Shown in pieces: positions 23,785 to 31,055 of a stretch of 33,290 nt of DNA; positions within the stretch are counted from its first letter, which is position 1; every line of letters begins with the position of its first letter. This stretch comes from Akkermansiaceae bacterium (GTDB lineage Bacteria > Verrucomicrobiota > Verrucomicrobiia > Verrucomicrobiales > Akkermansiaceae). Both the position numbers and the translations under genes were made by a program. The stretch spans positions 1 through 33,290 of the forward strand of contig JANYFB010000014.1 of assembly GCA_025362955.1 (NCBI GenBank). Direction: 5' to 3'. Under the pieces are notes generated by a model. The model had not been told where the DNA came from. It saw nothing but the letters and a program-made list of their open reading frames with translations, and searched no databases.

Positions 23785-24612
23785 ATGAGCAACAATCTTT
23801 CAATCGAAACAAAAACCCTCGTCATTTCGATGCTTTGCGAGGGCAATTCCATCCGTGGAATCGAGCGTATGACGGGAACAAACCGCCAGACCATCATGCG
23901 CCTTGGCGTCCGCATGGGTGAGGGCTGCTTGAAAATCATGCAGGACAAGTTCCAACGCCTCGCTATCCCGCTCATTCAAGTTGACGAGCTTTGGGGATTC
24001 ATTGGCGCGAAGCAGGCAACCGCCAAAGCGAACGACTTGAATGGGTGCGGTGATGTTTGGACATGGGTTGCCATCGACGCGGAAACGAAGCTCATTCCCT
24101 GCTTCGTGACGGGCAAGCGGGACAAGTATCACGCCAAACTGTTTGTGGATGATCTGGCCTCCCGGATTGTGAATCGTCCGCAGATTTCGTCGGATGCGCT
24201 TGGAGCTTATGCGGACGCCATCGAAAGGGCATTCGGTGACGGGGTGGACTATGCCGCAGTCATTAAAACCTACACACATTCCAATCTCGAAGCGACTACC
24301 AGGTACACACCCCCCGAAATTCTCAGAGTTAAAAAAATTCCGGTGCAAGGCTTGCCCGACATGAAGCTTTGCTCGACCTCCTATGTCGAAAAGCAGAATC
24401 ACACGATTCGGATGCACTGCCGCCGTCTCTCGCGTCTTACGAATGCATTCAGCAAGAAGCGGGAGAACTTTGACGCGGCCATCGCTTTGCACTTCGCTTA
24501 TTACAATTTTTGCAAGTTGCATGGAACAATCCGATGCACCCCGGCAATGGAGGCGGGAATTGAGAGAAGCCAATGGACGCCTAGAACCCTTGTGGAAATG
24601 ATCGACGGATGA
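23785..24612 (+). CDS. IS1-like DDE transposase
   Basis: This 275-residue protein is a single-ORF member of the IS1-like transposase group, needing no frameshift. Residues ~19-45 form an HTH (NSIRGIERMTGTNRQTIMRL). The catalytic triad is visible: Asp67 in IQVDELWGF, Asp137 in ISSDALGAY and Glu202 in STSYVEKQNHTIRM, followed by LTNAFSKKRENFDAAIALHFAYYNFC and TPAMEAGI, all typical. The start at ATG 23785 begins just before the HTH; the frame is open upstream into the tRNA-like sequence but that part is not family sequence. The stop overlaps the next gene (ATGA). All catalytic residues are intact, so it may be active. Confidence 0.92.
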   Translation: MSNNLSIETKTLVISMLCEGNSIRGIERMTGTNRQTIMRLGVRMGEGCLKIMQDKFQRLAIPLIQVDELWGFIGAKQATAKANDLNGCGDVWTWVAIDAETKLIPCFVTGKRDKYHAKLFVDDLASRIVNRPQISSDALGAYADAIERAFGDGVDYAAVIKTYTHSNLEATTRYTPPEILRVKKIPVQGLPDMKLCSTSYVEKQNHTIRMHCRRLSRLTNAFSKKRENFDAAIALHFAYYNFCKLHGTIRCTPAMEAGIERSQWTPRTLVEMIDG

Positions 24613-24896
24613 ACGTCTATCTCGCCAATCTCGCCAAGGCCATCTTGGATCTCCATGGCTGCGCTTCGACTCACTCCGGCACGAGCCACGTCATTGAGTA
24701 CTGGCAGGGCTCCAAGGTCTTTGAAGGCGACATAGAGACGTTCACCCTCTCAGGCCACCCGCAAGCCAGCCTGGCGTTTGCCTGGGCGTTCCACAACGGC
24801 ACGGAGCCGCAATACATCGCCGTTCTCAACGTCCCGCCGATTCACGATCCATCCGACGCCGTGCGGGCCGCAATCGCGGGCGGATTCTTCAAATAA
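24609..24896 (+). CDS. Hypothetical protein coupled to the transposase
   Basis: This 95-residue soluble protein has no recognised family. ATG overlaps the transposase TGA by four bases, so translation is probably coupled. The sequence is alpha/beta-like (NLAKAILDLHG, VFEGDIETFTLSGHP, ASLAFAWAF, YIAVLNVPPIHDPSDAVRAAI) without Cys pairs, HTH or membrane span. Position suggests an accessory or regulator of transposition, or a cargo protein. Confidence 0.7.
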   Translation: MNVYLANLAKAILDLHGCASTHSGTSHVIEYWQGSKVFEGDIETFTLSGHPQASLAFAWAFHNGTEPQYIAVLNVPPIHDPSDAVRAAIAGGFFK

Positions 24897-24936
24897 GGTT
24901 TTTTACTTGAAACACCCTCGCCCCATTGCCGATTCT

Positions 24937-25152
24937 GGTTCTGTTCAGGAGACTGAACCGTGGTCTGATACCCACGCACGAATCGGTGCGTTGCCCGTCG
25001 CAACGTCGCCACCCGACAAACGGTCGGGGAGGCGTCGGCGTATGTCCAAACCCCTCTGCAAAGTGGGGCGAAAGGCCGTCGCAATCGTTTCGTGCGATTA
25101 TCAGCTCCCCGGCCACTTAGGGAATCCCCTCTGGGTGGCGCTGATAAATCGC
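24937..25152 (+). other. Noncoding segment rich in consecutive stem-loops
   Basis: Between the transposase-linked gene and the membrane-protein gene there is no convincing gene, but short perfect hairpins follow one another: ggttc/gaacc (24937-24959), cgtgg/ccacg (24959-24976), cgcac/gtgcg (24975-24990), cgttgc/gcaacg (24989-25005) and cccgac/gtcggg (25012-25028). A long imperfect hairpin at 25094-25152 (GCGATTATCAGC with GCTGATAAATCGC, inner gccac/gtggc and aggg/ccct) ends four bases before the next ATG. It could be a structured RNA or a folded DNA site. Confidence 0.45.
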
Positions 25153-25156
25153 AAAT

Positions 25157-25531
25157 ATGAAAATCATTCGGTGGATCGTGTTTCTGCCTCTTGCTTTCGG
25201 ACTCATGCTTCTCGTCCAACTGGCGACAGCGTGGGTTTCGCTCTCTACTCCGATATGGCTTGGCGTGATCATCATGCTGGCAACGTCGGTTTTCTCGATA
25301 CAAGCCACTTACGTTCCTATCCGGATTTGCCCGAACCGCTTCGCAGGCGGGGCATTGGTGTTCATCCTTTTGGCTTGTTCCGAATTACCTCTATTTGGGC
25401 AGACGGGAAACTGGCCGACGAAAGTTTTGGTTTGCCGGATTCTTTTAGATCTCGACCTTCTAATAGGTATTTTTGCCGCCCTCGAAAAACCCCCAGCGAG
25501 CTTGAAAGGAGCTCGCGAGGTAACACATTAG
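25157..25531 (+). CDS. Small integral membrane protein, transposon cargo
   Basis: This 124-residue protein is mostly hydrophobic, with three or four predicted membrane spans (IVFLPLAFGLMLLVQLATAW; WLGVIIMLATSVFSI; GGALVFILLACSELPLF; a weaker one near residue 100). I do not recognise a family. ATG 25157 follows the long hairpin at 25094-25152 directly, which could hide or expose the ribosome-binding region. It is the last gene of the element, 71 bases from the right terminal repeat. Resistance or transport functions are conceivable but not supported by motifs. Confidence 0.6.
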   Translation: MKIIRWIVFLPLAFGLMLLVQLATAWVSLSTPIWLGVIIMLATSVFSIQATYVPIRICPNRFAGGALVFILLACSELPLFGQTGNWPTKVLVCRILLDLDLLIGIFAALEKPPASLKGAREVTH

Positions 25532-25546
25532 CAGGGGCCAGCCAAC

Positions 25547-25569
25547 GGCGGACCCGCCAAAAGTCCGCC
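25547..25569 (+). terminator. Hairpin near the right end of the transposon
   Basis: ggcggac (25547-25553) pairs with gtccgcc (25563-25569) over a 9-nt loop, 16 bases after the membrane-protein stop. There is no T-run, so termination is only plausible. It could insulate the downstream chromosomal gene. Confidence 0.4.
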
Positions 25570-25602
25570 TTATGAAAACACACTGGATTCTCACGGCGAT
25601 TT

Positions 25603-25619
25603 CAAATCAGGCCACTACC
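25603..25619 (-). repeat. Right terminal inverted repeat
   Basis: CAAATCAGGCCACTACC is the exact complement of 23028-23044, marking the right end of the element. Confidence 0.92.
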
Positions 25620-25627
25620 GATAGTTT
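25620..25627. repeat. Target-site duplication, right copy (GATAGTTT)
   Basis: Identical to 23020-23027. Removing the element and one copy would rejoin the pta flank to the upstream region of the exported hypothetical gene. Confidence 0.9.
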
Positions 25628-25669
25628 CGTTAGATTGACGCCCTCACCCCGGCGAGATACTTGTCGCGT

Positions 25670-26542
25670 ATGTTTGTCTTCCGGGGGTTCCACTTTCTTT
25701 CATTGGTCTTGGCACTGGCCAGCTTTGCACACGCCCAACTTTCGTCGTCGCTGGGACTCACCAAAAAGCAATATGTCGCTGGTGAGCCGGTCATCGCGAT
25801 GGTCACCATCGTCAATCACGCGGGACAAGAACTCACCTTTTACGGCGACGGGCGGACCCAGTGGCTCGATTTTGTGGTTAAAGACGGGCGGGGGGAAACC
25901 GTGACTCCGAGAGGAAATGCCATGTTTGGAAAAATGATCATCAAGGCCGGGCAATCGCTCACGCGCGAAGTCGATCTCGCCCAATATTTCCAACTCAGTG
26001 AAGCCGGAAATTTCTCAGTCAGTGGCGTAGTACACATGCCCGGAAACACTGGCGAGGGCGCAGCTACGAACCGGGTATTGTTTAATCAAAGCCCCGGCGT
26101 CCCGTATTGGACTCAGAAAGTCGGCATTCCCGGGAAAGTCGGCCAGACCCGCGAATTCCGTATCCTAAATTTCAGCGGCGATGACAAAGCGCAGATTTAC
26201 GCCCAAATCATCGATGACCGGACGGGGCGAAATGTCAGGACTTTCCTTCTCGGCGACGTTTTGATGCTCCGCAAACCTCTTGTCACGGTTGATCGCGATC
26301 AACGGATGCACGTCATGTTCCTTGCCACGCCGACGATGTGGATTCACTGCCAAATTGATACGGACGGCAAACTCGTGGATCGCCAAATCCACCAGCGCGG
26401 ACCGCAAGGTGACCCGCAATTGCTGACCTTCGGCGATGGCAGTGTCCGGGTTGCTAACAGCATTCCTTACGACCCCAAGGCCGCCGCCGAGGCCAAGGCG
26501 AAGATCCGCAAAGCTTCGGATCGCCCTCCTGTCACCTATTAA
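25670..26542 (+). CDS. Exported protein of unknown function with Ig-like domain
   Basis: This 290-residue protein has a signal peptide (MFVFRGFHFLSLVLALASFAHA). ATG 25670 is chosen over TTG 25661 because it starts the signal. Residues ~25-140 have the beta-rich pattern of a bacterial Ig-like fold (YVAGEPVIAMVTIVNHAG, LTFYGDGRTQW, AGNFSVSGVVH). The second half is a further beta domain (VTVDRDQRMHVMFLATPTMW). The C-terminus is Ala/Lys-rich. I do not recognise a named family. The transposon's right end lies 50 bases upstream, so its promoter region may have been altered. A terminator overlaps its stop. Confidence 0.75.
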   Translation: MFVFRGFHFLSLVLALASFAHAQLSSSLGLTKKQYVAGEPVIAMVTIVNHAGQELTFYGDGRTQWLDFVVKDGRGETVTPRGNAMFGKMIIKAGQSLTREVDLAQYFQLSEAGNFSVSGVVHMPGNTGEGAATNRVLFNQSPGVPYWTQKVGIPGKVGQTREFRILNFSGDDKAQIYAQIIDDRTGRNVRTFLLGDVLMLRKPLVTVDRDQRMHVMFLATPTMWIHCQIDTDGKLVDRQIHQRGPQGDPQLLTFGDGSVRVANSIPYDPKAAAEAKAKIRKASDRPPVTY

Positions 26543-26567
26543 TCGGCCTTTTCACCGATTATTTTCC
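26540..26567 (+). terminator. Rho-independent terminator overlapping a stop codon
   Basis: taatcgg (26540-26546) pairs with ccgatta (26555-26561), then TTTTCCC. It starts in the TAA stop of the exported hypothetical gene. Confidence 0.65.
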
Positions 26568-26648
26568 CGATCCGGGTAAATTCCCTTTACTTTTTTTAAA
26601 AAATATCAACATATCCTAATTGTTTTTCGAACTTCACCATTTCACCCC

Positions 26649-27251
26649 ATGAAACTATTTATCCAATCCCTCACCTTGGCCGCAATTTGCGGCTTCAGCA
26701 GCGTGGCGAGTGCTGCAAACTTCCGGACCGTCGTGATCGACGCGGGCCACGGCGGCCACGACAACGGCGGTCAATGGGGAAAAGTTTATGAAAAACATCT
26801 CGCCCTCGACACCGCCTTCCGTTTGGAAAGCAAATTGAAAAGCATGGGTTATCAAACCGTGATGACTCGCCGAAGTGACTATTTCATCTCGCTTCCTGAA
26901 CGCGTCAACACGGGTAACAGCTATCGGAATGCGATTTTCGTGAGCATCCACTACAACTACACTTGGAAACCAGAAGTGAGTGGATTGGAAACATTTTACT
27001 CGAGTGAGGAGGGGCGCCGCTTGGCGCAATATGTTCAAAATAGCCTCATCCGGCGCACCCGGACCGTGGATCGCCTGGTCAAATATGCGCGTTTCTATGT
27101 CATCCGTAATTCTTCGCTGCCCGCCATCCTTGTCGAAGGTGGATTCGTTAGCAATGACACGGAACGGGACCGGATGAAATCCGCATGGTTCCGTGAAACC
27201 ATCGCCCAAGGAATCGTCGATGGCATCCAGCATTACCGCAGCGAATATTGA
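26649..27251 (+). CDS. N-acetylmuramoyl-L-alanine amidase (Amidase_3)
   Basis: This 200-residue zinc enzyme cleaves the amide between N-acetylmuramic acid and the stem peptide in peptidoglycan. It has a signal peptide (residues 1-22, ending ASA), then a single catalytic domain: VVIDAGHGGHDNG (Zn His), a Glu in VYEKHLALD, VSIHYNY (Zn His) and LVEGGFVSN with the catalytic Glu. There is no separate cell-wall-binding domain, so it is a minimal amidase. An AT-rich upstream region (26580-26640) is the likely promoter. The NnrDE gene follows after 39 bases. Confidence 0.92.
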   Translation: MKLFIQSLTLAAICGFSSVASAANFRTVVIDAGHGGHDNGGQWGKVYEKHLALDTAFRLESKLKSMGYQTVMTRRSDYFISLPERVNTGNSYRNAIFVSIHYNYTWKPEVSGLETFYSSEEGRRLAQYVQNSLIRRTRTVDRLVKYARFYVIRNSSLPAILVEGGFVSNDTERDRMKSAWFRETIAQGIVDGIQHYRSEY

Positions 27252-27290
27252 TTTTAGGTGCGGTGGCCACCAGGCCGCGTAGAATTCCCC

Positions 27291-28787
27291 ATGGGCACGG
27301 TTACAATCGCGGAATCCCGCGCCATCGAAGCGGCGGCTAAAGCAAACGGTTGGACTGAAGAGCAACTCCTGAACCTCGCGGGTGAGGGATTGGGACACGC
27401 GCTGGGACGGTTTTTCCCACATTCGGGAACCGCCATCGGCTATCTCGGAAAAGGCCACAATGCAGGCGACACCCTAGTGGCTCTGAGAATTCTGCGGGAT
27501 CGATACGGTTGGAAAATTGCAACACGCCACGCCTACCCGCTCGCGGAATGTGCCCCCCTAACACTGAAAAAATGGGATGAGCTTGGAATCCGGCTTCCCC
27601 TCGACCGCCCTCCTCTCTGGCAGGATTTAGACGGCCCCTTGATTTTGTTAGACGGGCTAGTCGGCACTGGGTCCACAGGGACGTTACAGAAATCGCTTGT
27701 CCGGCTGGCGCGGGAAATGCAATGGCTTAGAGACCATGCGGGAGCGCGTGTCGCGGCAATCGACATGCCGTCGGGTATTGATCCGGATTCGGGAAAGATC
27801 TTTCCTGAGACTGTCATTGCGGATATTACCTTCATGATAGGCAACGCAAAACGAGGATTGCTCAACGCTCAAGCTTCTACGGCGACAGGGGCGCTGGCTG
27901 TAATACCTGTCGAGCCCCTGGCGACCTCGCTTGGTGGTGATTGCGAACTCATTTCGCCTCAAACTCACGATTTCGGCAAGCAGCCACGGCCTTTTGATTT
28001 TCATAAAGGCATGGCGGGACGGGTCGCCATTCTAGCGGGTTCCGCAAGCTTTTCCGGAGCTGGGGTGCTCGCTGCAATGGGAGCCTTGCGGGGTGGCGCT
28101 GGCTTGGTCACTCTTTACGTACCGCATTCTATCAGCACTTTAATTTCCTCCAAATGTCCTCCCGAGATCATAGTTCAGGGAATTCACGATCCTCGGGAAA
28201 TGTTAGAATTCCGTTTTGATGCACTCGTTACCGGCTGCGGTCTGGGGGAAATGGAAAGTGATTTTTCGGGAGGTCTGCTGGAACTGATTTCCAAATCTCC
28301 AGTTCCCACGGTGATCGACGCGGATGCCCTGAACCTGATCTCAAAAATCGCCAAATCAGGCATTTTTCGAGAGAATCACCTTCTCACGCCCCATCCGGGA
28401 GAGTTCGCCAGTCTCGCTCCAGATTTGAGTAGTTTTTCCCGAGAAGAGGCAGCGCGAAAATTTGTGGACCGTGTTCCTAGTACGTTGTTATTAAAAGGGA
28501 GCCGTACCATCGTCACCCGCCGTGGACAGGCGCTCCGCTGCAACTCAACCGGCAACCCAGGGATGGCGAGTGGTGGACAAGGTGACCTGCTCGCAGGCGT
28601 GATCGGGGCACGGCTAGCGATTGGCGATTCATCTGAGGATGCTGCGGCGCTGGGAGCGTGGACCTGCGGACGCGCGGCGGAGATTGCTTTGAACGAACGC
28701 CATCTATCCGAGGAATCCCTGTTACCAAGCGATGTCCTCCATTTCCTCGGGGCTGCATTCCACGACTGGAAAACCTGCCGTCGGTAA
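27291..28787 (+). CDS. nnrDE: Bifunctional NAD(P)H-hydrate epimerase / ADP-dependent dehydratase
   Basis: This 498-residue protein repairs hydrated NADH/NADPH. Residues ~1-215 are the epimerase (NnrE/YjeF-N): IEAAAKANGWTEEQLLNLAG, a nucleotide loop GKGHNAGDTLVAL and DMPSGIDPDSG. Residues ~225-498 are the ribokinase-like dehydratase (NnrD): HKGMAGRVAILAGSASFSGA, GALRGGAGLVTLYVP, VIDADALNL, LTPHPGEFASL and NPGMASGGQGDLLAG with the catalytic Asp. The epimerase loop is usually GxGNNGGDG; here it reads GHNAGD. ATG 27291 is chosen because it starts the conserved N-terminus. Confidence 0.9.
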   Translation: MGTVTIAESRAIEAAAKANGWTEEQLLNLAGEGLGHALGRFFPHSGTAIGYLGKGHNAGDTLVALRILRDRYGWKIATRHAYPLAECAPLTLKKWDELGIRLPLDRPPLWQDLDGPLILLDGLVGTGSTGTLQKSLVRLAREMQWLRDHAGARVAAIDMPSGIDPDSGKIFPETVIADITFMIGNAKRGLLNAQASTATGALAVIPVEPLATSLGGDCELISPQTHDFGKQPRPFDFHKGMAGRVAILAGSASFSGAGVLAAMGALRGGAGLVTLYVPHSISTLISSKCPPEIIVQGIHDPREMLEFRFDALVTGCGLGEMESDFSGGLLELISKSPVPTVIDADALNLISKIAKSGIFRENHLLTPHPGEFASLAPDLSSFSREEAARKFVDRVPSTLLLKGSRTIVTRRGQALRCNSTGNPGMASGGQGDLLAGVIGARLAIGDSSEDAAALGAWTCGRAAEIALNERHLSEESLLPSDVLHFLGAAFHDWKTCRR

Positions 28788-28808
28788 TTTACTTTTGAAC
28801 CTGCCTAA

Positions 28809-28843
28809 CAAAAAACCAATGGCCCCGTTAGGAAACCATTGGT
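28809..28843 (-). terminator. Rho-independent terminator of the P-II gene
   Basis: Reading the minus strand, ACCAATGG (28843-28836) pairs with CCATTGGT (28822-28815), followed by a T-run (28814-28809). It ends about 30 bases after the P-II stop codon at 28873. The opposite-strand NnrDE gene ends just beyond, so it may serve both. Confidence 0.8.
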
Positions 28844-28872
28844 CGGTTAAAATGGTTTGTGGGGAATTCAGA

Positions 28873-29238
<366 letters not shown>

Positions 29239-29423
29239 TTAGAGAAAAGCATGGCGTGTGCCAACTCGCACACCCGATAAAATAATTTCCGTCACAAAGC
29301 TATGCATTCCAATCGCCCCTGACGAGAGTAAATCTGAATAAAAAGCTTAAATTTCGCACCCCATCGACAACGATACCGTGCCAGATGCATGACGGTTCGG
29401 GCGGAACCAAATCTCTCTCTATT

Positions 29424-30152
29424 TCATTTTTCGCCGAGAACCTGGGAGAGCAAGCCGATCATCGCCTGCGCCGCCTGTTTACCGGTTTCCAGGACTTCGT
29501 GATGATCGAGGTGTGCGGCGGTGATGCCGGCGGCCCAGTTGGTGAGGCAGGAGAAGGCGGCGACAGGCAGGCCGAGCGAGCGGGCTTGGATGGTTTCCAA
29601 AACGGTACTCATTCCTACGGCATCCGCACCAAGAGTGCGCAACATGCGGATTTCCGCTGGAGTTTCGTATTGCGGGCCGCGGAGGCTGGCGTAAACGCCT
29701 TCGTGGAGAATCATTCCGGAGGAAATCGCGCCCTCGCGGAATGCGGCCCGCCAATCCGAGTCATAGGCGACGGACATGTCGATGAAATCCGCTCCTTCAA
29801 GCGGCGAGGTCCCGGTGAGGTTGATGTGGTCGCTAATCAGCATCCAAGTGCCGGGCGCGAAATCCAGATTCAAGGTGCCCGCCGCATTGGTGAGGATGAT
29901 CCGATCCGCCCCCTGCCCCGCCATCCAACGCACACCCGCCGTAACTTGGCGCGGGCCGTGACCCTCGTAAAGATGAACGCGCCCTTTCATCAGGACGACC
30001 GGGGTGCCTGCTAATTTTCCGAAAACAAATTTTCCCGCATGACCGGGCACCGATGACGATGGCAATCCAGCCTCCGCGAACGGAACTTCCCGCTCCACCA
30101 CCACCGCTTCCGCCAATGGCCCCAATCCAGATCCCAAAACAATTCCAATCAT
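29424..30152 (-). CDS. Purine nucleoside phosphorylase
   Basis: This 242-residue enzyme cleaves inosine/guanosine with phosphate. Motifs of the trimeric PNP family are clear: GIVLGSGLGPLA (phosphate loop), GRVHLYEGH, ILTNAAGTLN, SDHINLTGTSP, YASLRGPQYETPAEIRM and GADAVGMSTVLETI, with CLTNWAAGI near the end. The usual ~20-residue first helix is missing; an in-frame stop lies 9 bases upstream of the ATG, so the short N-terminus is real. It is last of three minus-strand genes after gpmI and a hypothetical. Confidence 0.9.
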   Translation of the reverse strand: MIGIVLGSGLGPLAEAVVVEREVPFAEAGLPSSSVPGHAGKFVFGKLAGTPVVLMKGRVHLYEGHGPRQVTAGVRWMAGQGADRIILTNAAGTLNLDFAPGTWMLISDHINLTGTSPLEGADFIDMSVAYDSDWRAAFREGAISSGMILHEGVYASLRGPQYETPAEIRMLRTLGADAVGMSTVLETIQARSLGLPVAAFSCLTNWAAGITAAHLDHHEVLETGKQAAQAMIGLLSQVLGEK

Positions 30153-30230
30153 GCGGCGATGTTACCTGCATTTTCCAGGAGATGGAATCGCAAAGCTCGC
30201 GCCTTCCGACTTCCTCGCTGCTAGCCGGGG

Positions 30231-31010
30231 TTATCCCATCTTGCGGGCCTCCGCGATTGTATCTCCATTTTTTGCCGGACCCACGATGTTCCGTTTATAG
30301 ATGTGGCCACCGCTCCAGATAAGGTCTTTGGTTTTCTCTAGGTTCACGAACTGACCTGCGTTTTTCGCGGATTCCTCCCAGAGCGGACCTTTGATCACAG
30401 CGGTTTTCCATGCTTGGGCGTAGAGGGTGTGATCGAACTCCTCGGTCTCATGCACTTTGCCGTCGTGGATATGCACGGTGGGGAAATAGATCCGCCCCGG
30501 CATGCCGCTTGGAAAACGAAAGGCCATCGGATGTACGGTTTGATTGCCCTTACGCAACTTGAAGACCGCGAAGCCGTAGTCCTTGTATTGGGGCAGGGAC
30601 TTCCAAACGGAATCGTCGAGCCGGAATTGAGCATCAAGCCGGGAAAAATCCCCGATGGTGGGAACGAACGAGGCGTCGAACGAACCGACTCCTTTGACCT
30701 CCAATGGTCCTCCGGGCGCACCGAAAGGCATACTTTTCGGATCTCCTCGATAAGCCAGCTCAACCGGGGCTGGAAACGCCTTCGCCAGGTCTTTGAAAAA
30801 TCCGGGGTAGCCGCTCAAATCGGCAAATTTCACGGCATCTTCTTTGGCTGGCTGAACCACTGGAATCGGCAGGATCATCGCTAACTCTTCCTGTGCATCG
30901 AGTTTCATCTCATAGACGATGCACTGGTTCACCCCATCGAGAAACCGGCCGAATATCCGGGTGGAGCCGACAAAACTAACGGGTCTACTGAAACAACACA
31001 TGCCCGACAT
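30231..31010 (-). CDS. Conserved hypothetical protein
   Basis: This 259-residue protein has no named family that I can give. Patterns such as MCCFSRPVSFVGSTRIFGRF, MILPIPVVQPAKEDAVKFAD, YPGFFKDLAKAFP, MAFRFPSGMPGRIYFPTVHI and FDHTLYAQAW look strongly constrained, so it is a real protein. No signal peptide or membrane span is seen. The start could be Met1 or Met4. It lies 45 bases downstream of gpmI and 78 bases upstream of PNP on the same strand. A catalytic role is possible because of several conserved-looking His and Asp residues, but none can be assigned. Confidence 0.75.
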   Translation of the reverse strand: MSGMCCFSRPVSFVGSTRIFGRFLDGVNQCIVYEMKLDAQEELAMILPIPVVQPAKEDAVKFADLSGYPGFFKDLAKAFPAPVELAYRGDPKSMPFGAPGGPLEVKGVGSFDASFVPTIGDFSRLDAQFRLDDSVWKSLPQYKDYGFAVFKLRKGNQTVHPMAFRFPSGMPGRIYFPTVHIHDGKVHETEEFDHTLYAQAWKTAVIKGPLWEESAKNAGQFVNLEKTKDLIWSGGHIYKRNIVGPAKNGDTIAEARKMG

Positions 31011-31055
31011 TCAACGTGTCGGAACCTTGAAAGCAAATCCCAAATTTGGCTTAAC

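Larger units (their letters stand above)
23028..25619 (+). mobile_element. IS1-like transposon with cargo (2,592 bp)
   Basis: The element is bounded by perfect 17-bp inverted repeats, GGTAGTGGCCTGATTTG at 23028-23044 and its complement at 25603-25619, and flanked by the 8-bp duplication GATAGTTT. Contents left to right: an AT-rich region with palindrome, a coiled-coil/winged-helix gene, a hairpin, a tRNA-like cloverleaf, the DDE transposase gene, a 95-codon gene, a stem-loop-rich noncoding stretch and a small membrane protein gene. An ordinary single-ORF IS1-like element would be about 1 kb. Intact repeats and duplication indicate a recent, complete insertion. Confidence 0.92.

Noticed and set aside
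24842..25303. Minus-strand frame of 153 codons inside the transposon
   Set aside because: Arg/His/Gln-rich composition typical of an antisense shadow; overlaps the end of the 95-aa gene and start of the membrane protein gene.
24778..25575. Long plus-strand frame of 265 codons through the stem-loop region and membrane-protein gene
   Set aside because: It overlaps two better-supported genes in other frames, has no coherent hydrophobic or domain pattern and is rich in Arg/Pro/Ser as expected for an out-of-frame reading.
29355..29400. Possible sigma-54 promoter for the P-II gene (TGGCACGGTATCG on the minus strand)
   Set aside because: The -24-like TGGCAC is present but there is no GC at the correct -12 spacing.
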